From assembly GCA_039182515.1 (NCBI GenBank), contig JBCDCE010000045.1, positions 1-33,338 on the forward strand: 33,338 nt of DNA. The letters run 5' to 3'. Of the stretch, positions 25,253 through 33,137 are shown piece by piece. The notes under the pieces were generated by a model that was not told where the DNA came from, did not search any database, and saw only the letters and a list, made by a program, of their open reading frames with translations. Each line of letters begins with the position of its first letter. The first letter of the stretch is position 1. Position numbers and translations under genes: made by a program. The stretch is from JBCDCE01 sp039182515 (GTDB lineage Bacteria; Pseudomonadota; Alphaproteobacteria; Rhodobacterales; Rhodobacteraceae).

Positions 25253-26466
25253 ACATGTTTCGTCATGGATATGTCTCTGGGCCGATCATTGGCGCTCTTT
25301 GGCTGGTGGTAATCTCAACAACTGTTGCTGTGGCGATGTCTTTCGCCACAGGCGACGCTTTTCGCCCCTCCATCCTGCTGTCGATCTTTTGGGGGGCCAT
25401 TGCAGGGGCCGCAACAGTGACTGTGCTCAAGCAATTTGGGCCAATGGTTGTTGCAGGAGCACTTGCGCTGGCGGTTGTGGTTTTGACCCTCATTGGGTTT
25501 GGGCCACTAATAATCGGCGAAGAGGTTACCCTCTTTAGCCGCCTTGTGGGGGCGCTGATCTTGGCGCTGAGCTTCGGGATTTCGCTTGTGAAGATCTTAG
25601 AAGACATCCCCCCTGCCCCGCTGAACCGGCATGAGTTTGAAGAAACGTGGATCCGGTTCCTCACGGGCTTTGGCTATATTTTCTTCACGGCCATCGTGCT
25701 CATCCCCTTCTATGTGATGGTGATGACCTCGCTGAAATCCCAACAGGCGCTGCTGCAAAACCCGCTCGACTTCTCGATCGACTTCAGCGGTGATATCTTC
25801 CGCAGCTACCGAGAGCTCTTCTTGGACTTTAGTTTCGGGCGCTACCTTTGGACCTCGTTCTATGTATCGTGCCTGACGGTGTTCATCACTTTGGCCTTTT
25901 CGGTGCCTGGGGCCTATGCGGTGGCGCGGTTGCGCTTTACCGGCCGCGCGGCCTTCTCGCGCTCAATCCTGTTGATCTATATGGTCCCAATGATCGTTTT
26001 AGCTTTGCCGATCTACATCGCCTTTTCGATGACGGGTCTGCGTAACTCGGTCTTTGGGATTGTCCTGATCTATCCGGTAACGACGATCCCTGTGGCGCTT
26101 TACATGCTGCAAGGCTACTTCCGCGGTCTGCCAGCAGAGGTGGAAGAAGCCGGACTTATGGACGGGCTCTCAAGGCTCCGTGTGATCTGGAAGATCACAT
26201 TGCCTCTGAGCTTGCCGGCCATGGCCTCTGTCTCGCTGTACGTGTTCATGATCGCTTGGAATGAATTCCTTTTGGCATTCATGCTTTTGGACGATCCTTC
26301 GAAGTTCACGCTCACCAGAGGTGTTGCAATGCTCAACTCCTCTGAGATCCCGAGACAACACCTGATGGCAGGTGCTGTTATTGCGACGGTTCCGATCATG
26401 GCGCTCTTCCTTGGACTTGAGCGGTTTATGACCAAGGGTCTTACGGCCGGGAGTGTGAAAGGATGA
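25249..26466 (+). CDS. ABC sugar permease with extra N-terminal membrane region
   Basis: A 405-residue MalG/UgpE-type permease. The usual permease region spans about residues 130-405 and carries the ABC-contact loop EEAGLMDGLSRLRVIWKITL. The first 120 residues are additional: three or four hydrophobic segments (for example SGPIIGALWLVVISTTVAVA and a helix near 65-90), while typical MalG-type proteins have about 280 residues in all. An AGGAGGAAGG site precedes the ATG at 25249. It overlaps both neighbours by 4 nt, so the transporter and the glycosidase are probably co-translated. Confidence 0.88.
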   Translation: MNMFRHGYVSGPIIGALWLVVISTTVAVAMSFATGDAFRPSILLSIFWGAIAGAATVTVLKQFGPMVVAGALALAVVVLTLIGFGPLIIGEEVTLFSRLVGALILALSFGISLVKILEDIPPAPLNRHEFEETWIRFLTGFGYIFFTAIVLIPFYVMVMTSLKSQQALLQNPLDFSIDFSGDIFRSYRELFLDFSFGRYLWTSFYVSCLTVFITLAFSVPGAYAVARLRFTGRAAFSRSILLIYMVPMIVLALPIYIAFSMTGLRNSVFGIVLIYPVTTIPVALYMLQGYFRGLPAEVEEAGLMDGLSRLRVIWKITLPLSLPAMASVSLYVFMIAWNEFLLAFMLLDDPSKFTLTRGVAMLNSSEIPRQHLMAGAVIATVPIMALFLGLERFMTKGLTAGSVKG

Positions 26467-27713
26467 CCATGCAAACCAACATGGACAGAGAAGCCAAGGC
26501 CATTTTGCTCGCCAATGATCGTGGGGGTTACACGATCCCCACGGAAGGCCTCTATCCTTACCAATGGAACTGGGACAGCGCCTTTGCCGCTTTGGGCTTT
26601 GCCGAATTTGACCTCGCACGGGCATGGGAAGAACTAGAGACGCTCTTTTTGGGCCAATGGAGCGATGGGATGGTGCCCCATATCATCTTCCATAAACCTG
26701 ACCCTCGGTATTTCCCTGGGCCGGATGTGTGGGGCGGCATTGGACCGATCCCTTCGTCTGGGATCACGCAGCCTCCAATCGCACCCGTTTTCGCGCGGCG
26801 CATCTATGAGAAAAATCCAGAAGTGGGTCTTGCAAAGGTGAAAGCGCTCTACCCCAAGATGGTTGCTTGGATGGATTGGTTTATGGCCTGGCGGCTTGAT
26901 CAGGGGGCTGTTTGCACCACACATCCATGGGAATCTGGGCGTGATAATTCACCCGATTGGGACACGGCTATGAACCTCATCGACCCTGTTGATGTAGGTG
27001 AATACCAACGTCGCGATCTGAGCCATGTAGATGCGGATATGCGGCCCAAGAAATGGGATTACGACCGCTACATTTGGCTCGTAAATCAAGGGCGTAACAA
27101 CGATTGGGACCAAGAGAAACTCCTGGAGTCGAACCCTTTCCGTGTGGCAGATCCCACCATGACTTTCACAGTCATGCGCGCCATGCGTGACGTGATTGCT
27201 CTGGGTGAGATCATTGGCGCGGACGTATCCAAACAAATAACGGATCTTGAGGTTCTCGAGGCCGGCGCTGAAACGATTTGGAACACAGAGCTCGGTGCCT
27301 ATGATGCACGCACAGTAGCCACAGGCAGCTTTACCGGTGTGGCGTCAAACGCCTCGTTCTTGTGTTGGTATGGTGGTCTCAAAGCAGAACGGGCGCTGAC
27401 GCGTTTGGACAAAACCTTAGCCAAAACCCCCTACCCCGTTCCAAGCCACGATCCAGACAGCCCACGGTTTGACGCCATGCGGTACTGGCGCGGTCCGTCT
27501 TGGGGCTTCATGAACATGCTGATTGGCCTGGGGCTCGAAGAGCAAGGCCATGCGCAAAGCGATCAGATCCGTTTGGCCACGCGCCGTCTCATCGGAGATT
27601 ACGGCTTCGCAGAATATTTCAATCCATTAACGGGGGCACCCGCTGGGGGCCAATCCTTTACCTGGACAGCAGCCGTTTGGCTGACTTGGGCCAGTCCAAC
27701 CAAAGAGGTTTAG
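26463..27713 (+). CDS. GH63-like glycosidase
   Basis: A 416-residue cytoplasmic enzyme with the look of an (alpha/alpha)6-barrel glycosidase of the GH63/GH37 group. Landmarks: GLYPYQWNWDSAFAALGFAE near residue 30, HPWESGRDNSPDWD at about 155 with a candidate catalytic Asp, YWRGPSWGFMNMLIGLGLEE at about 340, and EYFNPLTGAPAGGQSFTW near the C-terminus. The N-terminal motif recalls mannosylglycerate and glucosylglycerate hydrolases, so a compatible solute is a possible substrate; alpha-glucosides are the alternative. No signal peptide is seen, so it acts after import by the transporter. The ATG at 26463 overlaps the permease stop. Confidence 0.8.
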   Translation: MTMQTNMDREAKAILLANDRGGYTIPTEGLYPYQWNWDSAFAALGFAEFDLARAWEELETLFLGQWSDGMVPHIIFHKPDPRYFPGPDVWGGIGPIPSSGITQPPIAPVFARRIYEKNPEVGLAKVKALYPKMVAWMDWFMAWRLDQGAVCTTHPWESGRDNSPDWDTAMNLIDPVDVGEYQRRDLSHVDADMRPKKWDYDRYIWLVNQGRNNDWDQEKLLESNPFRVADPTMTFTVMRAMRDVIALGEIIGADVSKQITDLEVLEAGAETIWNTELGAYDARTVATGSFTGVASNASFLCWYGGLKAERALTRLDKTLAKTPYPVPSHDPDSPRFDAMRYWRGPSWGFMNMLIGLGLEEQGHAQSDQIRLATRRLIGDYGFAEYFNPLTGAPAGGQSFTWTAAVWLTWASPTKEV

Positions 27714-27716
27714 CAC

Positions 27717-28736
27717 ATGGGACAGATTAAGCTGAATGCCATCGAAAAATGGTACGGGGATGTGCAAGTTATCAAGGGTGTTGATCTCGAAATCGCAGAT
27801 GGCGAGTTCGTTGTCTTTGTGGGCCCATCGGGCTGCGGGAAGTCAACGCTTCTGCGTATGATCGGCGGCCTTGAGGATATTTCGCGCGGTTCGCTTGATA
27901 TCGATGGAAAAGATGTAACCGACCACCCTCCCGCCAAACGTGGCCTGGCCATGGTGTTCCAGTCATATGCGCTCTACCCGCACATGAGCGTCGCCGACAA
28001 CATGGGCTTTTCACTCAAAACCTCTGGTGCGCCAAAGTCTGAGATTGATGAAAAAGTTGGACAAGCGGCTCAAATCCTCAAGTTAGAGACTTATCTTGAG
28101 CGCCGTCCCAAAGATCTCTCAGGCGGTCAGCGTCAGCGTGTGGCCATCGGGCGGTCGATTGTGCGGGATCCCACAGCCTTCCTCTTTGACGAACCTCTGT
28201 CGAACCTCGACGCGGCATTGCGCGTGGAAATGCGCTATGAAATCGCTCGGCTGCACAAGTCTCTGGGCCGCACAATGATCTATGTGACCCACGACCAAGT
28301 TGAAGCCATGACACTCGCGGATCGTATCGTAGTTCTGGAGTTCGGCAAAATCGCGCAGGTCGGCTCGCCGCGTGAGCTCTATGAAAACCCCGCAAACCTC
28401 TTTGTGGCGCAGTTCATCGGTTCTCCAAAAATGAACGTTGTCGATCTCGCTCATGTCACGGGCAATGCCAATGCGCCTGCCGGCGCTGTCCAAGTGGGCG
28501 TGCGTCCAGAACATCTAACCTTTGGTCCGAGCGGCTCTGGCCTCTTTGACGGCACTGTAGAGCTCGTGGAGTACCTAGGCGCAGACGAATACGTGCTGCT
28601 CGACTGTGGGCCCTTGGGGCAAGTCACACAGCGCACCCATGGTGTCAGCGATGTGAAACCCGGTGATGTTGTTGGCCTGCAGCCACATGACGGCTGGACA
28701 CGCTTTTTCAATGCTGACGGGTTGGCTGTCCGCTAA
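27717..28736 (+). CDS. ABC transporter ATP-binding protein (MalK/UgpC type)
   Basis: A 339-residue ATPase that should power the two permeases. Seen: Walker A GPSGCGKSTLL at about residues 37-47, Q-loop VFQSYALYPHMSV, signature DLSGGQRQRVAIGR, Walker B AFLFDEPLSNLDAAL, H-loop YVTHDQVEAMTLADR, and a C-terminal TOBE-type region with GVRPEHLTFG. Length is below the family's usual 360. It starts 3 nt after the glycosidase stop and is the last gene of the sugar operon. Its stop overlaps the convergent replicase stop by 2 nt, with no room for a terminator between them. Confidence 0.95.
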   Translation: MGQIKLNAIEKWYGDVQVIKGVDLEIADGEFVVFVGPSGCGKSTLLRMIGGLEDISRGSLDIDGKDVTDHPPAKRGLAMVFQSYALYPHMSVADNMGFSLKTSGAPKSEIDEKVGQAAQILKLETYLERRPKDLSGGQRQRVAIGRSIVRDPTAFLFDEPLSNLDAALRVEMRYEIARLHKSLGRTMIYVTHDQVEAMTLADRIVVLEFGKIAQVGSPRELYENPANLFVAQFIGSPKMNVVDLAHVTGNANAPAGAVQVGVRPEHLTFGPSGSGLFDGTVELVEYLGADEYVLLDCGPLGQVTQRTHGVSDVKPGDVVGLQPHDGWTRFFNADGLAVR

Positions 28737-29437
28737 GCCACCACATCGACATAACGAAGCTTTGGATCGGTTCTTTGACACGCATCAAAGAGCCGACCCA
28801 TGAGGTGTGTTTTGACGTACTCAGCATGGAATTTAGAGGGCGCTTCCAATATAAGCTTTGTTTGGCTCTGTTCCGCCGGTTTGAGACTAGCAAACCAGGC
28901 CTGAAAGAGCGCAGCGTCTTGCGCATAGAGCCGATCGCAAACATTCCCCCATAAGCTTTCCTCCCCCTTCTCAGACCCGCTCTGTAGAGGGCTTTCCAAG
29001 TTACCTTGGCGCGAAGCTAGAGTAATCACGTTCGTTGTGGTTGCGGCGGCAGGCGTTTGCTCCATACGCGCAACAAAGTCAGGTCCAACCTTCGAATGAC
29101 TCTCTTGGGTCGAGGCAAAGATCTGATCAATTGAAAGTCCGTATTCGGTCACACGGCCTCGTGCGCCTGGACGCTTTACATAGAGCCAACCTTTAGATTT
29201 GAGCACTGACATTTCACGCTTCACAGTTCGGGGATCCACAGACCACAAAGCTGCTATTTCTACCTGCCCAACGGTCAGTTTGTTTTGCTGCCAGTTGTAA
29301 CGAGCAAAAATCAGTGTCAGAAATCTGAGGACACGTCGCTGATCTGTTTTACCAAGTGCGAGCGCATAAGACCCCATCGCAGTGATAAGATCATACTTAG
29401 CGCTCGCGGCACTTGAGCCGGTGACACGAAGAGCCAT
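28733..29437 (-). CDS. DnaA-like plasmid replication initiator
   Basis: A 234-residue protein resembling the DnaA-like replicases known from Rhodobacterales plasmids. The N-terminal half holds a winged-helix domain (about residues 30-100) with EIAALWSVDPRTVKREMSVL as the helix-turn-helix. After a linker rich in Ala, Thr and Ser, residues about 162-230 resemble DnaA domain I: LWGNVCDRLYAQDAALFQAW then LILEAPSKFHAEYVKTHL. It lacks the AAA+ ATPase domain of chromosomal DnaA, so it is not a host dnaA copy. It should bind the origin and recruit the replisome. It is divergent from parAB across 447 bp. The fit to this replicon family is by recalled features and gene order; no search was run. Confidence 0.82.
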   Translation of the reverse strand: MALRVTGSSAASAKYDLITAMGSYALALGKTDQRRVLRFLTLIFARYNWQQNKLTVGQVEIAALWSVDPRTVKREMSVLKSKGWLYVKRPGARGRVTEYGLSIDQIFASTQESHSKVGPDFVARMEQTPAAATTTNVITLASRQGNLESPLQSGSEKGEESLWGNVCDRLYAQDAALFQAWFASLKPAEQSQTKLILEAPSKFHAEYVKTHLMGRLFDACQRTDPKLRYVDVVA

Positions 29438-29611
29438 TTGAGTGCCTGTAATAATGGTTGCTGCTTTTTATTTACCGCCGCCGCATCCTATTACTGGACG
29501 CTTTTCTCGACTGTGCTCTGATTTGCGTTGAGAAATTCGATTCTGTCAAGGCTTAGCGATATTCAACCTTTCATCTCGTCCAAATAAGAAAGAATTTTTG
29601 GGTTAATTGGT

Positions 29612-29713
29612 ATTGGGTGACAGCTTGGATGTCCCCCAATCGGCGCAAAATGTCCCCTAATCTTGTGTCTGTAGCAAGCGAGTGTCCCCTATTTAGAAGT
29701 AGATTGTGTCCCC
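29612..29713 (+). repeat. Iteron-like TGTCCCC repeats
   Basis: Four direct copies lie at 29630 (TGTCCCCCAAT), 29651 (TGTCCCCTAAT), 29683 (TGTCCCCTATT) and 29707 (TGTCCCCGTTA). A fifth, inverted copy, ATTGGGTGACA at 29612-29622, forms an imperfect dyad with the first (10 of 11 positions, 7-bp spacer). Starts are 21, 32 and 24 bp apart. They are half-sites of the palindromes described below and are candidates for replicase or ParB binding. Confidence 0.65.
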
Positions 29714-29855
29714 GTTAAACACCAGCGCAGCACAGATGATCAGGGTTTTGACCGAATCGAAGCCCTTAAAACAACGCATGTTTTGGTGTTTTCGTAATAA
29801 TCGCTTTTGCTATTTCTGCAAATTAAGCGTAAATCAGAAAAAAACAGAAAATAGC

Positions 29856-29869
29856 GTCCCCATGGGGAC
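29856..29869. promoter_or_regulatory. GTCCCC palindrome before parA (candidate parS or operator)
   Basis: GTCCCCATGGGGAC is a perfect 14-bp palindrome 15 bp before the parA start, just downstream of a possible promoter. It differs from the other copies only at the two central bases. It may act in autoregulation of parAB or as a partition site. Confidence 0.6.
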
Positions 29870-29884
29870 AGAGGGTGAGACGGA

Positions 29885-31180
29885 ATGTTTTCACACGAAG
29901 ATCTGAGCCGCTTACAGGCGCAATCGTTGAAGATGCAAGGGTATATAAGGCAACAAACGTTTTCGCCTGAGATGGAGAAGACACTACGCCGATTTTCTTC
30001 TTGGGAAGTGGCCGAGTTAATTTTTAAGGTTAACCAATCTACTTTGCGCGGTCGCTTGGCAGCGGATCCCTCTATGCCGCAGGGGCTCGTGGAGGCCGAA
30101 GGGCGCCAGCGATGGTATAGCTTGGACGAGATCAACGAGTTGCGTCGCCGTTTGAAAGTCAATCGGGCTTCCTTGATGCCTCAGCGCCCCGCAGGCAAAC
30201 GTGCGATCCGCGCCGCGGTGGCCAACTTTAAAGGCGGTGCTGGAAAATCAACAGTCGCTTTGCATTTCGCGCACGCGGCCGCTTTGGATGGGTACCGAGT
30301 GCTCGCGGTGGACTTTGATCCGCAAGCAACACTGAGCCACTCAATGGGTCTATCCGATGTGGCGGAGGAATATACAGTTTGGGGCGTCATGGCACGTGAC
30401 TTGGTGCATCAGACTCAGGAGATGAACGCAAGTTCACAAGGTGCGGAAAGTGGAGCCGCCCTGCCCCAGCGCAAATTGCCTGCTGCAATTACCGACATGG
30501 GTTTGGCTGATTTGCGCGTGACAGATTTCATCAAGCCAACGAGTTGGTCTACGATCGATGTCTTGCCGTCCTGTGCGAATGCCGCTTTCGTCGAGTTCGC
30601 TTCAGCTCAGTACCGGCATTTGAACCCGGAATGGTCTTTCTTTGCAGCTGTGAGCCGCTTTCTCGATCAGATCCCAGATGATCGGTATGACGTGATCTTG
30701 TTCGATTGCCCGCCTGCGATTGGCTATCAATCCATGAATGCGGTGTTTGCCGCGGATGTTCTCTATATTCCGTCTGGTCCCGGCTATTGGGAATATGACA
30801 GCACGACGTCGTTCATTGGTCAGTTGGCCGAAGCGCTAGAGGACTTGTCTCGGTTTGCGAGTGTTGTCCCCGCGGGGACAATGCGGTTGCCCAAGGCCTT
30901 TGCGGATGTGCGGTTTTTGCTGACACGTTATGAGCCAGGCAACGAGTTGCACAGGGCAATGCAGCAGGCATTTCGCAAGGTGTTTGAAGACCGCGTCACA
31001 GATCATCCCATTGAAATGACCCGTGCGGTTGAGCAATCAGGTCGGTTCCTGAGTTCCATCTACGAGATCGACTACCGAGATATGACCCGAGAAACTTGGC
31101 GGCGCGCGCGCGCGTCATTTGATCAAGCCTACTGTGAATTCAGAGACAATTTGCTGACCGCTTGGGAAACACTGGAGTAA
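29885..31180 (+). CDS. parA: ParA-family partition ATPase
   Basis: A 431-residue type Ia partition ATPase of the RepA/ParA kind. An N-terminal DNA-binding region (about residues 37-90, with SSWEVAELIFKVNQSTLRGR) precedes the deviant Walker A motif KGGAGKST at 116-123, the DFDPQATLSHSMG segment and the Walker B region VILFDCPPAIGYQSMNAVFA. The N-terminal DNA-binding domain is typical of ParA proteins that repress their own operon. The ATG at 29885 follows a purine-rich site (GAGGGTGAGACGGA). parB follows 4 bp after the stop. A perfect 18-bp palindrome lies within its coding sequence at 30864-30881. Confidence 0.93.
   Translation: MFSHEDLSRLQAQSLKMQGYIRQQTFSPEMEKTLRRFSSWEVAELIFKVNQSTLRGRLAADPSMPQGLVEAEGRQRWYSLDEINELRRRLKVNRASLMPQRPAGKRAIRAAVANFKGGAGKSTVALHFAHAAALDGYRVLAVDFDPQATLSHSMGLSDVAEEYTVWGVMARDLVHQTQEMNASSQGAESGAALPQRKLPAAITDMGLADLRVTDFIKPTSWSTIDVLPSCANAAFVEFASAQYRHLNPEWSFFAAVSRFLDQIPDDRYDVILFDCPPAIGYQSMNAVFAADVLYIPSGPGYWEYDSTTSFIGQLAEALEDLSRFASVVPAGTMRLPKAFADVRFLLTRYEPGNELHRAMQQAFRKVFEDRVTDHPIEMTRAVEQSGRFLSSIYEIDYRDMTRETWRRARASFDQAYCEFRDNLLTAWETLE
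30864..30881. repeat. GTCCCC palindrome inside parA (candidate parS)
   Basis: TTGTCCCCGCGGGGACAA is a perfect 18-bp palindrome inside parA that encodes part of SVVPAGTMRL. It is the longest copy of the GTCCCC(gc/at)GGGGAC family in the window. Confidence 0.65.
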
Positions 31181-31184
31181 GCCT

Positions 31185-32255
31185 ATGAAAAAGCGTCGTG
31201 TGTTTGATATCGATTTTGACGTTGAGACGTCTGACCCCAAGATTGAGACGGAGGACAAAAGCTCAGGACGTCGCGGGCCGATGGCGACAGCCATTGCGGA
31301 GAGCGGCGATGCTTTGGCAGAAAGGCAAGCCAAAGAGGCCTTGATCCGAGATGAAAATGATCGACTTGCTCACGAGTATGTGGCTCTAAAAAAAGAGGGT
31401 CGGATCAGCACGTTAGTGCCTATTCTGTCGATTGAAGTGGCGCATCTTACGCGTGACCGTTTGGCGACGCGTGATGTAGAGATTGATGAGTTGAAAGACT
31501 CTATTCGGGTGATTGGTCTCTCAAATCCTATTCAGGTGCAGGAGCTAGAAGGCGGTACTTACGCCCTGGTCCAAGGCTATCGTCGTCTTACGGCGTTTCG
31601 CGAGTTATTTACCGAAACCAAAGATCCTCAATGGGAGGTTATCCCAGCGGCAGTGCTTCATAAGGGAACGGGATTAGAGGGGCTCTACCAGCGCATGGTG
31701 GATGAAAACCTGATCCGGAAAGGTATTGGCTTTGGAGAGATGGCCGCCCTCGCCCTTGCCTACGCGGATGATCCTGAGACAAGTGCAGACACCGTGGGTG
31801 TGGCAGTGGACCAGCTCTTTGTCTCTGCGGGGCGCCAGAAGAGAGCTTATATAAAGTCGTTCGCGCGCCTTTTGGGTCTGCTGGATGGAGCATTAACCCA
31901 GTTGGATGTGGTGCCACGCGCTTTGGGTTTGGACGTGTTAAAGCGCTTAGAGGCGGAACCAAGTCGGACCCAAGAATTGCAGGCTGCTTTGAAGACGGCG
32001 GGGTCCAAGCCAGCGCAGGAACTTGCGGTATTAAGAGCGTTTTTAGCTGCATCCCCTGCCCCGTCGCAGCCCCGGATCAAGAAATCTGGTGCCAGGACAA
32101 CCCTCAATTTAGCCCATAGCTTGGGGCATGCTCGTGCCACGGCGGCCAACAAGCAGGTTCAGATCAAGCTAGATCGTGATTTTTCTGCGATCCCAAGAGC
32201 GGAGTTGGAGCGTGCCTTGCGTGCCTTTTTGGATGTGATTGAGCAGTCCGATTAG
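31185..32255 (+). CDS. parB: ParB-family partition protein
   Basis: A 356-residue centromere-binding protein of the ParB/RepB family. After a charged N-terminus that probably contacts ParA, residues about 74-160 form the ParB/Srx-like domain with the motif GLSNPIQVQELEGGTYALVQ and GYRRLTAFREL, the equivalent of the arginine-rich CTP-binding box. A central region with helix-turn-helix potential (about 180-240) and a C-terminal dimerisation part follow. It should bind parS sites, spread, and stimulate ParA. The palindromes at 29856, 30866, 32262 and 33325 are the obvious candidates. It is co-transcribed with parA and converges on bchO. Confidence 0.92.
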   Translation: MKKRRVFDIDFDVETSDPKIETEDKSSGRRGPMATAIAESGDALAERQAKEALIRDENDRLAHEYVALKKEGRISTLVPILSIEVAHLTRDRLATRDVEIDELKDSIRVIGLSNPIQVQELEGGTYALVQGYRRLTAFRELFTETKDPQWEVIPAAVLHKGTGLEGLYQRMVDENLIRKGIGFGEMAALALAYADDPETSADTVGVAVDQLFVSAGRQKRAYIKSFARLLGLLDGALTQLDVVPRALGLDVLKRLEAEPSRTQELQAALKTAGSKPAQELAVLRAFLAASPAPSQPRIKKSGARTTLNLAHSLGHARATAANKQVQIKLDRDFSAIPRAELERALRAFLDVIEQSD

Positions 32256-32259
32256 CAGA

Positions 32260-32277
32260 GTGTCCCTGCGGGGACAC
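32260..32277. repeat. GTCCC palindrome between parB and bchO (candidate parS)
   Basis: GTGTCCCTGCGGGGACAC is an 18-bp palindrome with one mismatched pair (T at 32267 against G at 32270). It lies 4 bp after the parB stop and 3 bp before the bchO stop. As a hairpin it could also act as a two-way transcription barrier, though no T-run follows. Confidence 0.6.
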
Positions 32278-32280
32278 CGC

Positions 32281-33135
32281 CTACTTCACGAAATTTAGGA
32301 TCGCGGCATGCGTGCCTTCCGGATCTTCCTCATGCGCCAAATGGCCGAGGTTTGGCAGTCGTACGGTGGATGCGTTTGGCATCTTTTTTGCTGCGGTCTC
32401 ACCAGTGTCGGGCGGCACGGCTTTGTCGTTTTCCCCGATCAGGAAAAGCACCTGGTTGCGAACATTGGGTAGGTCGGCAACAAGACCGTCGAGAGACCAA
32501 TGTGCCATCATGGCCAGTGTTGCATCCACGTGATTTCTATCGCTGATCAGGGCGGTGTAGAGCCGCATACCTTCGTCATCAATTACAGACCCTGTGCCTT
32601 CGATTAAGCGCTTGACGGAACTCTCGGATCCAGAGGTCGCAACGAAGACATTTGCCGTGAAAGGATTTAGGGACAAGAGTTTCGCAAACATCGGGAAGAG
32701 GACACCTGCAAGGCCTTTGAAATTGGCCAACGCCGGATTGATCCCGATCACTTTCGCAGAGCCTATATCACCGTTTAGGGCCAATTTTAGAGCAATTGCG
32801 CTGCCGGCGGAATGGGCGATGACTGTGTCAATCTCCCAGCCTTGTGCGTCGATCAAGCGTCCGATGTCTTCCGACATCAAATCTAGGCTTGAGCGGTGAC
32901 GTGTCCCGGCTTTGGAAAAGCCTTGACCTGGAAGGTCTAGAGCGACCACCCGGTGGGTCTTGGCTAGCGTTGGGATCAAGCTGCGCCAAGTGTGCGTAGC
33001 GCCGCCTGCGCCGTGGATCAAAAGCAGGATCGGACCGGAACCGACATCTTGTACATGCCAGCGGTGAGGGCGCTCGGAAATGAACCGCGATGCGCTCGCG
33101 TTAGGCCAATTTAGATCGGGGTCATCCCAATGCAT
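32281..33135 (-). CDS. bchO: BchO, magnesium-chelatase-linked alpha/beta hydrolase
   Basis: A 284-residue alpha/beta-fold hydrolase matching BchO, encoded after bchI and bchD in purple bacteria. Its reaction is not established. Seen: oxyanion-hole region LLLIHGAGGATHTWRSL, nucleophile elbow IAHSAGSAIALKLA with the presumed catalytic Ser, an acid candidate in LIGENDKAVP, and the catalytic His in LGHLAHEEDPEG. The N-terminal DPDLNWPNASASRFISERPH is typical of BchO. The ATG at 33135 lies 2 bp beyond the bchD stop; a TTG at 33141 overlapping that stop is possible. Confidence 0.9.
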   Translation of the reverse strand: MHWDDPDLNWPNASASRFISERPHRWHVQDVGSGPILLLIHGAGGATHTWRSLIPTLAKTHRVVALDLPGQGFSKAGTRHRSSLDLMSEDIGRLIDAQGWEIDTVIAHSAGSAIALKLALNGDIGSAKVIGINPALANFKGLAGVLFPMFAKLLSLNPFTANVFVATSGSESSVKRLIEGTGSVIDDEGMRLYTALISDRNHVDATLAMMAHWSLDGLVADLPNVRNQVLFLIGENDKAVPPDTGETAAKKMPNASTVRLPNLGHLAHEEDPEGTHAAILNFVK

Positions 33136-33137
33136 CT

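Larger units (their letters stand above)
29438..29884. other. Probable replication origin and partition control region
   Basis: This 447-bp stretch has no convincing gene. It is richer in A and T than its surroundings. It lies between the divergent replicase and parA and holds a cluster of TGTCCCC boxes (29612-29713), an A-rich tract (about 29820-29852) and a perfect 14-bp palindrome next to parA. A possible parA promoter is TTGCTA (29807-29812), N17, TAAATC (29830-29835). I found no clear classical DnaA box (TTATNCACA). Origin function is inferred from position and repeats. Confidence 0.55.

Noticed and set aside
29706..29906. 66-codon open frame across the parA upstream region
   Set aside because: It runs through the repeat region and into parA in another frame, with no good start signal.
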